Below, one piece after another: positions 41,725 through 53,690 of a stretch of DNA of 64,000 nucleotides. A program made the position numbers and the translations under genes. Each line of letters opens with the position of its first letter. The stretch's first letter is position 1. The stretch spans positions 335,010,407 through 335,074,406 of the forward strand of contig NC_053390.1 in the NCBI RefSeq assembly GCF_905171765.1, read 5' to 3'. The DNA is from Bufo bufo (Eukaryota; Chordata; Amphibia; Anura; Bufonidae). The notes beneath the pieces are model-generated. The model saw only the letters and a program-made list of their open reading frames with translations. It had not been told where the DNA came from and did not search any database.

Positions 41725-41732
41725 CTTGTAAG

Positions 41733-42188
41733 GGTAGGTAGTTCATCAATAACATAATAAATTGCCTGTTTAAATGCAATTATTGTCTTGTCTATCAGAA
41801 GTAAAACTAACCTTTGAACTTATGTACATGAGAATTTTATGGATCCATGTGGCATGGATCTGGTAGGTACAGGTTCATAAAAATATTTCTCCCAGGTTGT
41901 TATGGGTCCAAACTGTATCTGTGTGTGCGTCAAACTTTATATCACTTTGGAACATGCCAATGGAGTCCTTACAGAGCCATGGCTCATGAATAGGGTCTTT
42001 GTACACATTACTATGTACTTGTGCCCTAGGTTGCATAGTACTTACTATATAAAGGTTCTTTTTCATAAATCATGTCTACATACACTACATGCCAAAACAG
42101 ATGACATCATTTTGTTTTCATCCTATCAATAAGATATTCGGTGCTCTATTTAAATCCCTTTCTGGTAATTCACCCTTGCCAGTTATAC
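41733..42188. other. AT-rich stretch, nothing recognised
   Basis: Small open frames only. No element ends seen. Confidence 0.5.
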
Positions 42189-42507
42189 AGTCAGGTCCAT
42201 AAATATTGGGACATCGACACAATTCTAAAAATTTTGGCTCTATACACCACCACAATGGATTTGAAATGAAACAAACAAGATGTGCTTTAACTGCAGACTG
42301 CCAGCTTTAATTTGAGGGTATTTAAATCCAAATCAGGTGAACGGTGTAGGAATTACAACAGTTTGCATATGTGCCTCCCACTTGGTGAGGGACCAAAAGT
42401 AATGGGACAATTGGCTTCTCAGCTGTTCAATGGCAGGTGTGTGTTATTCCCTCATTATCCCAATTACAATGAGCAGATAAAAGGTCCAGAGTTTATTTCA
42501 AGTGTGC
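42189..42507 (+). mobile_element. Tc1/mariner-like 5' terminal fragment
   Basis: Starts CAGTCAGGTCCATAAATATT after a TA, a known type of Tc1/mariner terminus in fish and amphibians. About 315 bp of terminal sequence is present and then similarity stops. No transposase remains and no partner terminus was seen. Confidence 0.65.
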
Positions 42508-42739
42508 TGTTAGATACCTATAATTTTGTAATGTATTTATTTAGCATTTATTGTCTTTATCATTATATTCCATTCTGGGCATGTTGATGCAGCATTCTTA
42601 TTTCCTATGATGGGATGTACAATAAAACATGTACAACAAAAGCCCAATAAAAGTACAATGCAATCTAACACAAGTAAAACTTCTTATTAGCCTACGCATT
42701 ATCTTTATTAACCCCTTCATGACTGCCGTACTGATTTAT

Positions 42740-42779
42740 ACGTGCTATCTGCACATGCCCCATGCAGATAGCACGTATA
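42740..42779. repeat. Perfect hairpin near left end of TTAA element
   Basis: tacgtgctatctgca and its complement are separated by about nine bases. Confidence 0.85.
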
Positions 42780-44307
42780 TAAACATCATGGCAGCTCTTT
42801 AATCCAAGCGCTGCAAAGCTTCTGCCCCTGCCCTGCCGCTGTCAGGGACAGCATACAGTTCAGTAATGCAGAAAAGGGACCAATCAGAGTGGTCCCTTGT
42901 CGGCGATCGCTCTAATTGGTTAGTCTATGCAGACTAACCAATCAGATCGCGGCAGTGTAAAAATGACGGTTTCAGGCTCTGAAATCAGGCATTAGCTGAT
43001 CTGTGCCCCCAATATGTGCCCCTCATCTGTGCCCCCTGCCCCAATATGTGCCCCAAATAGCTCCTGCCTCCCCTATCTGTGCTCTCTGCGCAATATGTGC
43101 TCAGTGGCTTTAACTTTGCTGGCCGTGCTCTGCATGTGCCGGCCTATGGCTCCCGTCTGTGTCCCCGGCCCCCATATGAGGCCCCTGACCCCATATGAGC
43201 CCCCTGCCCCATCTGTGCCCCCTGTTGCAGTCCTCTTGAATGTGATAGCGGCAGCTACTGATAGTGACACTGTTATAACCCCTTAGATGCTGAGGCAGCA
43301 GCATCCATGGGGTTAATAGAGGGAGGGGGCTCCCTCTCTCAACTATCGGGCTGCCGCGCTGTGATGGCAGCGGCCTGATGGTTGACATGGCAAATGCGTC
43401 CAGTGTTGCCATCAGGAAACAATATAGTACTATACTTTGCAATGCAAGAGAATTGCAAAGTATAATACAGCCATCAGCCCCACTGGATCTTCAAGATCCA
43501 AGTGGGACTTAATGAAAAAAAAATTGAAAATAAAAAAAGGAAAAAATAAATAAATAAAAATGTAAATTAAAAATAAATATCCTTTTCACATATCCGCTCA
43601 TTTATAAGAGACAAAAAAAAGTAAAAAATAAAATAAACGACACATAATTGGTATAGCTGCATTCGAAATGACGTGATCTATAAAATGATTATGGTACTAA
43701 TCCCACATGGTATAAACGCTGTAAAAATACAAATGAAAAAATTGCAGTTTTTTTGCCTCACCTTAAAAAAAAATGAATAAAAAGTGATCAAAAAGTCATA
43801 TGCATACCAAAAATTTTATCAATAAAAACTACAGCTCATCCCGCAAAAAAAAAAAAAGTTATGGGTCTTAGATTTTGGTGATGCAAAATAAAAAATGTTT
43901 TAAAAAAGCGATTTTATGATATAAAAGTGGTAGAACATAAATAAAACAATATAAATTTGGTGTTGCCATAACCATATCAACCCACAGAATAAAATTATCT
44001 TAAAATAAAAAATTAGCATAAAATTAGCATAAAATTAGCATTAAAAAAATACTAGCAGAATTTCAATATTAGCTCACTACACCTCACATAAATGAAATTT
44101 AAAAAGTATGTACCTAAAAATGGTACCATTAAATATTACAGCCCATCCCTTAAAAAATGAGCCCCTACACAGCTCAATCAACAAAAAAACTAAAAACTAG
44201 GGCCCTTAAACTCTATTTCAGCAAACTGTACGTTAGAAAATGCAGATACCGCTCCTTTCCTTTTGAAGTTTGCTGTCTGCTCATACAGCAGTTTATGATC
44301 ACATATA

Positions 44308-44632
44308 GGCTACATGCACACGACCGTGTCGTTTTTTGAGGTCCGCAAACAGCGGATCTGCAAAACACGGAAGCCGCCCGTGTGCCTTCCGTAATTTGCG
44401 GAACGGAACGGGCGGCTCATTGTAGAAATGCCTATTCTTGTCCGCAAAACGAACAAGAATAGGAGATACTATATTTTTTTTGCGGGGCCACGGAACGGTG
44501 CAACAGATGCGGACAGCACACGGAGTGCTGTCCGCATCTTTTGTGGCCCCATTGAAGTGAATGGGTCCGCATCCGAGCTGCAAAAATGGCGGCTCGGATG
44601 CGGACCAAAACAACGGTCGTGTGCATGAGGCC
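44308..44632. mobile_element. 325-bp MITE with GC-rich hairpin
   Basis: Inverted ends GGCTACATGCACACGACCGT and ACGGTCGTGTGCATGAGGCC, with ATA on both sides (44305-44307, 44633-44635). A strong internal hairpin gatgcggacagcac...gtgctgtccgcatc is present (about 44507-44539). No ORF. A 3-bp flank would suit a Harbinger-type element, but this is not certain. Confidence 0.75.
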
Positions 44633-45434
44633 ATAGGGTGTCGCCGTATACAGGAGAAAATGGGTAACAGATTATGGGGTGCATTTTCTCCTGTTAAAGT
44701 GAAACATTTGGGCTTAAGTGACTTTTTCTTGTAAAAAATATCATTTTTCTTTTTTACAGCCAGGTCAGTAAACCCCTCAATAAATTCTTTGAGGGGTGTA
44801 GTTTCCAAAATAGAGTCACTTTTGGGGGGTTCCACTGTAGGGGTGCCTTAGTGTGCCTTCAAATATGACACGACACCCAAAAGCCATTCAAGCAAAATCT
44901 GCTCTCCAAAAACCATATGTTGCTCCTTTCCTTCTGTGCCCTGCTGTGTGCCCATACAGCAGGTTTCGACACATATGGGGTGTTTCTGTAAACTGCAGAA
45001 TCAGGGTAATAAATATTGATGTTAGTTTTGCTGCTAACCATTGCTATGTTGTAGGAAAAATTGGATTAAAATTTAAAATCTGTGCAAAAACTGAAAATTG
45101 TAAATTTCACCTCCATTTTCCTTTAATTCTTGTGAAACACCTAAAGGGTTAACATAGTTTGTAAAAGCAGTTTTGAGCAACTTGATAGGCATACTTTCTA
45201 AAATAGGGTATTTATGGGTGGTTTCTGTAATGTGAGGACCTCAAAGTGACTGAACTGGTCCTTGAAAAAGTCAGTTCTGAAAATGTTGTAGAAAACTTGA
45301 AAAACTGCTTCTTAAATTCTAAGCCTTCTAACGTCCTAAGAAATAAAATGTACTTTTTTAAATTACGCCAATATAAAGTAGACATATAGGGAATCTTAAG
45401 TAAAAACTATCTAATGAGGTATCATTATCTGCCT

Positions 45435-48272
45435 TTAACCCCTTAAGGACTCAGACCTATTTCACCTTAAGGACTTGGCCATTTTTTGCAAATCTGACCA
45501 GTGTCACTTTAAGTGCTGATAACTTTAAAACACTTTGACTTATCCAGGCCATTCTGACATTGTTTTTTCGTCACATATTGTACTTCATGACACTAGTAAA
45601 ATGAAGTAAAAAAAAATATTTTTTTTGCATAAAAAAATACATAATTTACCAAAAATTTAGAAAAATTTGCTAATTTCAAAGTTTCAGTTTCTCTACTTCT
45701 GTAATACATAGTAATACCCCCAAAAATTGTGATGACTTTACATTCCCCATATGTCTCCTTCATGTTTGAATTATTTTGGGAATGATATTTTATTTTTTGG
45801 GGATGTTACAAGGCTTAGAAGTTTAGAAGCAAATCTTGAAATTTTTCTGAAATTTACAAAAAAACTATTTTTAGGGACCACTACAGGTCTGAAGTCACTT
45901 TGCGAGGCTTACATAATAGAAACCGCCCAAAAATGACCCCATTATATAAACTACACCCCTCAAGGTATTCAAAACTGATTTTACAAACTTTGTTAACCCT
46001 TTAGGTGTTGCACAAGAGTTATTGGCAAATGGGGATGAAATTTGAGAATTTCATTTATTTTTGCCTAATTTTCCATTTTAACCCATTTTTTCCACTAACA
46101 AAGCAAGGGTTAACAGCCAAACAAGACTGTATCTTTATTGCCCTGACTCTGCCGTTTACAGAAACACCCCATATGTGGCCGTAAACTACTGTACGGGCAC
46201 ACAGTAGCGCGTAGAGGGAAAGGTGCGCCGTATGGTTTTTGGAAGCCAGATTTTGCTGGACTGGTTTTTTGACACCATGTCCCATTTGAAGCCCCCCTGA
46301 TGCACCCCTAGAGTATAAACTCCATAAAAGTGACCCCCATCTAAGAAACTACACCCCTCAAGGTAAACAGATTTTACAAACTTTGTTAACCCTTTAGGTG
46401 TTGCACAAGATTTAATAGAAAATAGAGATACAATTTCAAAATTTCACTTTTTTGGCAGATTTTCCATTTTAATATATTTTTTCCAGTTACAAAGCAAGGG
46501 TTAACAGCCAAACAAAACTCATTATTTATGGCCCTGATTCTGTAGTTTACAGAAACACCCCATATGTGGTCGTAAACTGCTGTACGGGCACATGGCAGGG
46601 CGCAGAAGGAAAGGAATGCCATACGGTTTTTGGCAGGCAGATTTTGCTGGACTGTTTTTTTTGACACCATGTCCCATTTGACGCCCCCCTGATGCACCCC
46701 TAGAGTAGAAACTTCAAAAAAGTTACCCCATTTTAGAAACTACGGGATAGGGTGGCAGTTTTGTTGGTATTAGTTTAGGGTACATATGATTTTTGGTTGC
46801 TCTATATTACACTTTTTTGTGCGGCAAGGTAACAAGAAATAGCTTTTTTGGCACGTTTTTTTTTTTTTGTTATTTACAACCTTCATCTGACAGGTTAGAT
46901 CATGTGGTAATTTTATAGAGCAGGTTGTCACGGATGCGGCGATACCTAATATGTATACTTTTTTTTATTTATTTAAGTTTTACACAATGATTTCATTTTT
47001 GAAACCCAAAAATTTTTTAGTGTCTCCATAGTCTAAGAGCCATAGTTTTTTTCAGTTTTTGGGTGATTATCTTGGGTAGGGTAAGATTTTTGCGGGATGA
47101 GATGACGGTTTGATTGGTACTATTTTGGAGTACATGCGACTTTTTTGATCACTTTTATTACCTTTTTTGTGAAGTAAGGTGGGCAAAATTAAAATTTCCT
47201 CATAGTTTTTATTTTTTTATTTTTATGGCGTTCACCATGCGGGGAAAGTAACATGACCGTTTTATAGATCAGGTCGTTACGGACGCGGCGATACCAAAAA
47301 TGTGTATGGAATTTTATTTTTTTCATTTTTAATCAGTGATAAATGTGTTTTTGGATTTTTACTTTTTTTTACATTTTTTTTTACACAGACCCACTTGGTT
47401 CTTGAAGATCCAGTGGGTCTGATGTCTGCATAATACAGTACAGTACACTATATAGTGTTTTGTACTGTATTTTACTTGCACTTTGTCTGAACAGATCTAT
47501 GCCTTTAGCACAGATCTGTTCAGCACCATGGACAGCAGGATGCCTGAGAAGGCGTCCTGTTGCCATGGGAACCTTCCCCGTCTGCTCAGTTGTGGCCACA
47601 ACTTCGCAGACGGGGAAGGGTAAGGAGGGGGGCTGTCTGGGGGCTCTCTCCCTCTCCATCGGGGGGCTGCAAAGGCACAGCAGCCCCCCGATGGGAGAGG
47701 GAGGGAGCTCCCTCTTACTGTTAACTTTTTCCATACAGCGGTATGGAAAGGGTTAAACGGCTGACATCTGCACAGATGTCAGCCGTTTATACCAGGGTGT
47801 CAGCAATGTGCTGACACCCTGGTATACCCACTGGCCACCAACGAATTTTCAAGAGGAGGTGGGCGGGGGATCGCGATCCCGCCTGCTGCACCGCCCCCAC
47901 CGCCCACAACCCCCCTCCCCCTGCACCATCCGCCGGCAAAAAATTATGCAGGGGTGCAGGGGGGGAGCAAAATCGATATTTTAGGCACACTAAAGTTTCT
48001 GATCCCCGTGATCAGAAACTGCAGAAAGCGCAGCAAACCGCAGATCTGAATTGACCTGCGGTTTGCGGCGATCGCCGATACGGGGGGTCACATGACCCCC
48101 CCTGGCGTTGTGACAGGATGCCGACTGAATAATTTCAGCCGGCATCCTGTTCGGATTAACCCCCGCAGCTCCGCAATCTCGATTTAAACTTAGGACGTAC
48201 CGGTACGCCCTGAGTCCTTAAGGATTCGGGAAATAGGGCGTACCGGTATGCCCTAAGTCCTTAAGGGGTTAA
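45435..48272. mobile_element. Inner TTAA-flanked non-autonomous element
   Basis: Both ends read TTAACCCCTTAAGGACT (right end inverted), flanked by TTAA. Inserted into the outer TTAA element. Contains a block of about 390 bp repeated in tandem (about 45930-46330 and 46330-46740). Two back-to-back hairpins (47755-47780 and 47790-47828) and a palindromic gtaccggtac motif near the right end are also present. Related sequence lies inverted in the outer element (44700-45150). No transposase. Confidence 0.78.
45930..46740. repeat. About 390-bp tandem repeat
   Basis: Two units that share aactacacccctcaaggta, ttgttaaccctttaggtgtt, acagaaacaccccatatgtg and gacaccatgtcccatttga. Minus-strand short frames in both units resemble each other only because of this repeat. 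Confidence 0.85.
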
Positions 48273-49263
48273 TGCGTAGAAATTCTAATTTAGAATTTTG
48301 TTCCAAACTTTCAGTAAATTTTTGATTTTTTATATTATAAAGGTAAAGGTTATCAACCCAAATTTACCCCTAACATCAAGTAAGAGATGTCACGAGAAAA
48401 CAATCTCAGAATGGCTTGGATATATAAAAGCATTCCAAAGTTATCACTACATAAAGTGACACATCAGATTAGCAAAATTAAGCCTGAAAATTAAAAAAAT
48501 TAAGGTGAAAAATTGCTTGGTCTTGAAAGGGTTAAAGAAGTTGTTTAATTGAGATAATGCATTCAAAAAATCTTTAGACCCTTTCGATTTTGTCACATTT
48601 TGTTATGTTGCGATCTCGTGCTAAAACAAAACAGAAAAAAAAAAGTGTTCCCCATCATTTGGCACTCAGTACTCCATAATGACAAAGTGAAAACTGAATT
48701 TTAGAAATGCTTGCAAATGAATTAAAAAGGAAAAACTAAAATCTCTTATAGACATAAGTATTCATATTCTTTGTATGACACTTAAAGATTATGTAATTTT
48801 TTTTTATGATTGCATGTTACTCCTTTTTGGCTAAAAATCTTTTTTTAAATTGGCCTTTATTAAAAATATTCAGCTGTTTTGTCACAAAGGGTTAACTGTT
48901 TTTCTAGCTATGTGACTGGTACTTTCACTTTGTGCCAGTAATCTAATAAACCTTATCAGTAAGATAAGAATTGCGCTATAATAGGTGTTTATAAGGGCAG
49001 AGATAAGGAGCCCATCTGCTCCTGGTCTGACGGAAAAGACAGAAATTGCAAACATCCCAGCATGTCAGCTCTGCACAGAAAAAAGGATGCTATATTTTTA
49101 GCTCAAAATGAGTACAATGCAATAATTTAAAAAAATACCCCAAAGGTGTACATGGCCTGTAAAATGCAGCTTCTGGGGGGCTCCAACTTAATTGGAGTCC
49201 GTCCACCTGTGGTAAATTCAGTCAAGTGGACATTATTTGAAAAGACACAGGTCTGTCTATATA

Positions 49264-50118
49264 CAACTGCATGCAAAAGTTAGGGCACCCCTAGTCAAAA
49301 TTACTGTTACTATGGACAGTTAAACAAGTTGAAGATGAAATGATCTCCAAAAGTCATAACGTTAAATATTAGAGGCAATAGAGGCAGAGTTCACTAAGAA
49401 ATCATTTGGATCCCTTCTTCCCAGAATTTCAGAGGAGCATGTATGGCCTATAAGCCAGGATCTCTCCGTATAGAGAAATAGTACTCCCCCAAATCCTGAC
49501 TTAGGCTTCTCCCCCAGTTAAGCCAGTACTCTCTGCTCTGCACTAATTAAGGGCAATCACCCCGAAAAAGCTGTCTGCAGATGAGATGTTGGCTTATTTG
49601 TTATCTAAGTCATGTCTCAAGGCCTAGTTAAAGGGTTGAACATTGACTTATAGGATAGCTGTATTACATCTGGTGGCATTAGAGGCAGAGCTTGCTAGGA
49701 GCTCATTAGTATCCCTTCTAATGTTAAATATGACACATTCCCTGACCTGACCATTATTGAAAATCTGTGGATAGACCTCAAAATATCAGCGCATGCAAGA
49801 TAGACCAGGAATCTCACACAACTGAAAGACTTTTGCAAGAAAGAATGGATGAAAATACCCCAAACAAGAATTGAGAGACTCTTGAGTGGCTAAAAAAAAA
49901 GTGTGCCCAAATTTTAGCTTTGGGCCCTTTTCCTTTTTTGTTATTTTGAAAATGTAAAAGATAAATAAATAAAAAAAACCTTGTTTTGCTTAAAATACAA
50001 AAAGAATGTATCATCTTGACCTTTATGTGTTTTGGAGATCATTTAATCTTTAACTTGCTTAACTGTTCACAGTAACAGTACATTTGACCATGGGTGCCCA
50101 TACCTTTGCAAGCCACCC
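49264..50118. mobile_element. Tc1/mariner-like element nested in 48548-51117
   Basis: Flanked by TA (49262-49263, 50119-50120). Inverted ends share TGCAAAAGTTAGGGCACCCC-like sequence and ctgttactatggacagttaa, about 100 bp each. A short remnant near 49740-49890 resembles a transposase tail (ENLWIDLKISAHAR). It holds a further insert at 49370-49722. Confidence 0.72.
49370..49722. mobile_element. About 353-bp insert with terminal direct repeats, unclassified
   Basis: Flanked by gttaaatat at 49361-49369 and 49723-49731. Near each end is a similar block of about 38 bp (agaggcagag...atcccttc) in the same orientation. No ORF. The class is unknown. Confidence 0.5.
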
Positions 50119-51117
50119 TATGGTCTCACAGCTGACAAAGCATATCAAAGCAAAAAACAAGTCAAGAGAAAGAAAGAACTGCCTGTAGAGATTGTATGGA
50201 GGCACAGATGTGGAGAAGGGTACAAAATAATTTCTGCTTCACTGAAAGTTTCCATCACTGCAGTAGTCCACCAATCAATCTAGAATTCATAGAAGCATTC
50301 CCAGAAAGAAGCCTCTCCTCAGTAAAAGTCACATAAAAGCCAACTGGAGTTTCAAAATATACTTAAAGGACTTTCAGACTGTCATAAACAATATTTTCTG
50401 GTCTGATTAAACCAAGACAGAACTTTTTGGCTTCAATTATATGAGTCATGTCTGGAAAAAAAACAGGTACTGCTCCTTACCTGCCCACTGCCATCCCTAC
50501 AGGAAAAGCTTGGTGATGGCAGCATCCTGCTGTAGGGGTATTTTTCATTGGCTGGGACAGGGAGACTGGTCACGGTTGAGGGAAAGCTTAATGGAGCTAA
50601 CTATAGAGATATTCTTAATAAAAATCTGGACCTCAGACTAGGCTGAAGGTTTACCTTTCAACAAGACAACACGGGAGTGGCTTAGGGGCACCTCTGTGAA
50701 TGTCTTTAAGTGGCCCTTATAGAGCCCTGACTTGAGTCCAATCGAACATGTCTAGGGAGACCTGAAAATGGCTGTTCACCGATGGTACCTATCCAATTGG
50801 CAGAGCTTAAGAAGATCTGCAGAGAAGAATGTCAGAAAATCAACAAATCCAGGTATTCAAACTTTGTGGCATGATACCCAAGAAGACTAGATACTGAAAT
50901 TGCTGCCAAAGGTGCTTCAACTATGTTCTGAGTAAGGACTCTGAATACTTATCTCAATGTAATATTTTAGTTTTTCCTTTTCAATAAATTAGCAAAAATT
51001 TGGAACACTCTGTTTTCACTTTGTCGTTGAGTGCAGAATGATGGGGAATTTTAGTACAAGGACATAGCATAACAAAACATAAAAAAGGCAAAGAATCTTA
51101 AGACTTTCCAAATGCGC

Positions 51118-51472
51118 TTTATGCTCTATTAGGGCTTATAGATGTCATAGTCAGGGATACAATACTTTCCTCTAAGGGCAAGAACAGGCAGACAGCTGAC
51201 TGCTGTCAAAGCTATCTGAAAGGATTTACCTCTGATAAGTAGCAAAAGGTGGAAAAAATGAGAGAATAAAAAGGAAAAAAGTAGAGGTAGGGGAGAATAA
51301 AGAAATTGTTCCGTTTTTTTGTTTATAGTTCAATCAAATGTCTCAAGGCAAAGAGAACCATGGTCTCCTCAAGATTACTTTAAGACAAGATAAAGACAAA
51401 AAAACACAGCGCCTCATGTGTGGTACCGCCTTATAAATAATATAGTGTTATGGTGCGTAATTCGCTTACTGG
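51118..51472. other. Nothing recognised
   Basis: AT-rich flank before the long palindrome. No ORF or termini identified. Confidence 0.5.
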
Positions 51473-51681
51473 ATGATTATTGTGGGCTAGGCAATGCCCC
51501 TCTTGGTTTCTCTGAAAAATATATGCAAATTAGTATTTTTTTTATAGATATGATATTTACGTAGCCAATAGCTTAAAGTAATCTTGTGTACAGAAGATCA
51601 TAAAAGTGTGAGACCACTTTCCGGCGCTGCTGGCGTATAGATCAATCCTCAAGATTAGTAATATTCTTTTATTGAGTTCAA

Positions 51682-51722
51682 GTCAACGTGTTTCAAGGGC
51701 GAAGCGACCCCTTCGTCAGGAC
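51682..51722 (-). ncRNA. Hammerhead-type ribozyme motif, minus strand
   Basis: Minus strand: GUC, CUGACGA (51713-51719), an AGGG/CCUU stem II with loop, GAAA (51691-51694), then ACACGU U and GAC closing stem I. CUGACGA fits the CUGANGA core. One change in the stem III palindrome compared with the partner motif. Confidence 0.62.
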
Positions 51723-51744
51723 AATTTACAGAATTCTGTAAATT

Positions 51745-51787
51745 GTCCTGACGAAGGGGACGCTTCTCCCCCTTGAAACGCGTTGAC
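51745..51787 (+). ncRNA. Hammerhead-type ribozyme motif, plus strand
   Basis: GUC (51745-51747), core CUGACGA (51748-51754), stem II AGGGG with CCCUU, GAAA (51775-51778), self-complementary ACGCGU (51778-51783), U84 as the candidate cleavage nucleotide, GAC (51785-51787) closing stem I. The two-base stem III would favour dimer activity, as known for Penelope-like element hammerheads. Confidence 0.7.
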
Positions 51788-51994
51788 TTAAACTCAATAA
51801 AAGAATATTACTAATCTTGAGGATTGATCTATACGCCAGCAGCGCCGGAAAGTGGTCTCACACTTTTATGATCTTCTGTACACAAGATTACTTTAAGCTA
51901 TTGGCTACGTAGATATCATATCTATAAAAAAATACTAATTTGCATATATGTTTCAGAGAAACCAAGAGGGGCATTGCCTAGCCCACAATAATCA

Positions 51995-53402
51995 TCACTC
52001 ATCACATACTGTAGATTAACTGGTCTCCATAATAGAAACATTACCCATCCAGAGGTCCCCCCAAGGCCTCCCAAAAAAAAAAAAAAAAAATAAGCTGATT
52101 CTATCTGTTCTGCTCTGATAAAGGCTTTTTTTTGTCATGAAAGATCCAGGTGTAGGTGTGAGGGTGATTTTTCTAGTTATACTATGTAAGTCTGTTTAAA
52201 AAGCTTAGTAATGACTGCAAGGCTATGCTTTAGTTGTGATACACTTAGCTTTTGTTAATCTATTTTAGAAATAAAGTTGAATTGTACACTTTTTCCACAT
52301 GTAATGTTCTTTCGAAACTGCAAAATAGTTGGGTTAGTTAGAATTCATTTTTTTTATATTTTTTTTATTCAAGATGAATTCCAAATTGATAGAATTGATT
52401 TATTTATCTCTAGGATGTATATTTCTACTTGTGCTTCATAGATCAACTTTCCCTTATTCTTTATTCATTCAGATTTTGGTGGAAGCCTGAACCTGTTCAA
52501 TCAGTGCTTTTTCAAGATTTTAATCTATGCTGTGCTTGCATCTGCACATAATGCTTCTCCGAAAAATAGACATGTAAGCTAGTCTCTTTAAAAAAAAAAA
52601 TCATACCAGGAATTCAGCTCTTTCTGGGTAACTACCCTTTACCAGATCTATGCATCAGGAGTATTGTAAGCTACTCGATGTTCCTCTAGGTTTCTGGGAA
52701 AAACTGGCTGGCATGAAATAGGCTTAGGTAAGCTAACCTCTCCTACAAACCCAGACGGGCACTGCCTGGCTTACAATACTCATACGCATACGTACCATGC
52801 ATACTAGATACTTTTCATAATATTCTTCCCTCTCTCTTTCTCTCGCACCCTCTCCTGAAACAAATCACAAACAATTCATTGGGAACTTTGGTATAAATCA
52901 GGTTAATTCAGAATTGATTTGCCCATCCTTAATATAAAGCAGTTGTGAAAAATTTACCTTGCTGCTATTCTCTAATGCCTTTCTCTCCACCCAGTAGCTG
53001 CTGCTCTATTCTGGGTGGTTCGCTGGGGGAGATCATGAGTTGATTAGTCCTTGAAAGGCTACAATGCCAACTAGCCAAGCTCTGGCTGGTCAGCCTATCA
53101 AAGAGAGGATGCAGAACCAATCAGGGCTCTGGCTCAGTGCCCATTCTGCAGGCTGGGTGGGGGATTTAAACCAGGTTGTGATTCTGAAACTCTGCCTATG
53201 ATTTAGTTGTATACTGACTGCAATATCCTATTCCTGTATATTGACCCTCCTGGTGAACAGGCTTGTTTCTTGACTAACCCTGTATCTGCTGTTCCTTCTA
53301 ATAACGACTTTCCTACGGAGCTAACCACTGGTGTGTTTCTGTATTAACCTTATGTCTGATGTTTCTGCTTATACTAAGTCTCCAGGTAAACTGACTTTGA
53401 CT
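51995..53402. other. Nothing clearly recognised
   Basis: Repetitive in feel (for example the two gtaagctactcgatg/taggtaagctaacctc stretches near 52670-52740), but without termini or coding I can name. Confidence 0.45.
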
Positions 53403-53690
53403 TTAAAGATGAACAAATTGATTATAAACAAATTGCATTTGTCGCATTTCACAAAAATAATTTTGCCAAATGACTCCAAAGTTTTGATAATTTGCTTCCA
53501 ATAAATCGTGCAAAACACACCCACCAATGCATTGGTTTTCAGGTAGTAAGAAGTTAAATTCTGCCTCGTTAATGACTTTCTGGGCTAGGCCCCATACGAA
53601 GGATACCTTTAAGTTCAGCAAGGAACTTGTTGGTGGGGTCCGAAGATAGTTTACAGTATCCTTCAGGGTCCTTAAGCAGATCCAAGCACT
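53403..53690 (-). pseudogene. Penelope-like (Neptune-type) RT fragment
   Basis: Minus-strand reading from about 53,687: CLDLLKDPEGYCKLSSDPTN, KFLAELKGILRMG, then after a one-base shift LAQKVINEAEFNFLLPENQ. The DPT...GL...EF.FL pattern is the segment just upstream of the first RT motifs in Penelope-like elements. The rest of the RT is missing. It abuts the hammerhead motif at 53689-53729, consistent with a Penelope-type terminal repeat next to a truncated copy. Confidence 0.6.

Larger units (their letters stand above)
42708..48535. mobile_element. Outer TTAA-flanked non-autonomous element
   Basis: Left end TTAACCCCTTCATGACTGCC and right end GGTCTTGAAAGGGTTAA are imperfect inverted repeats, each with TTAA at the edge, as for piggyBac- or Kolobok-type insertion. 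It holds perfect hairpins (42740-42779, about 42903-42947), a simple AT-rich region (43500-44060), a small inverted-terminus element (44308-44632) and a second TTAA element (45435-48272). No transposase seen, so the superfamily is not settled. Confidence 0.72.
48548..51117 (+). mobile_element. Decayed Tc1-like element with long inverted repeats
   Basis: About 210-bp inverted ends (48560-48782 and 50908-51117) with matching blocks such as gacaaagtgaaaac and its complement. The region 50140-50900 reads in shifting frames as a Tc1 transposase (EIVWRHRCGEGYKIIS, DLSPIEH-like C-terminus), with many stops. A second Tc1-like element (49264-50118) sits inside. Confidence 0.75.
51473..51994. repeat. 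Long palindrome with a hammerhead-like motif in each arm
   Basis: Arms of about 260 bp meet at gaattc (51731-51736) with essentially no spacer and only scattered differences. Each arm carries the sequence of a small retroelement end: a tattcttttattgagtt (AATAAA complement) block and a hammerhead-type motif (51682-51722 minus, 51745-51787 plus). It resembles two head-to-head copies of the same terminal repeat. Confidence 0.9.

Noticed and set aside
43500..44060. Possible coding in the AT-rich block of the outer TTAA element
   Set aside because: Composition is simple A/T-rich repeat with stops in all frames.
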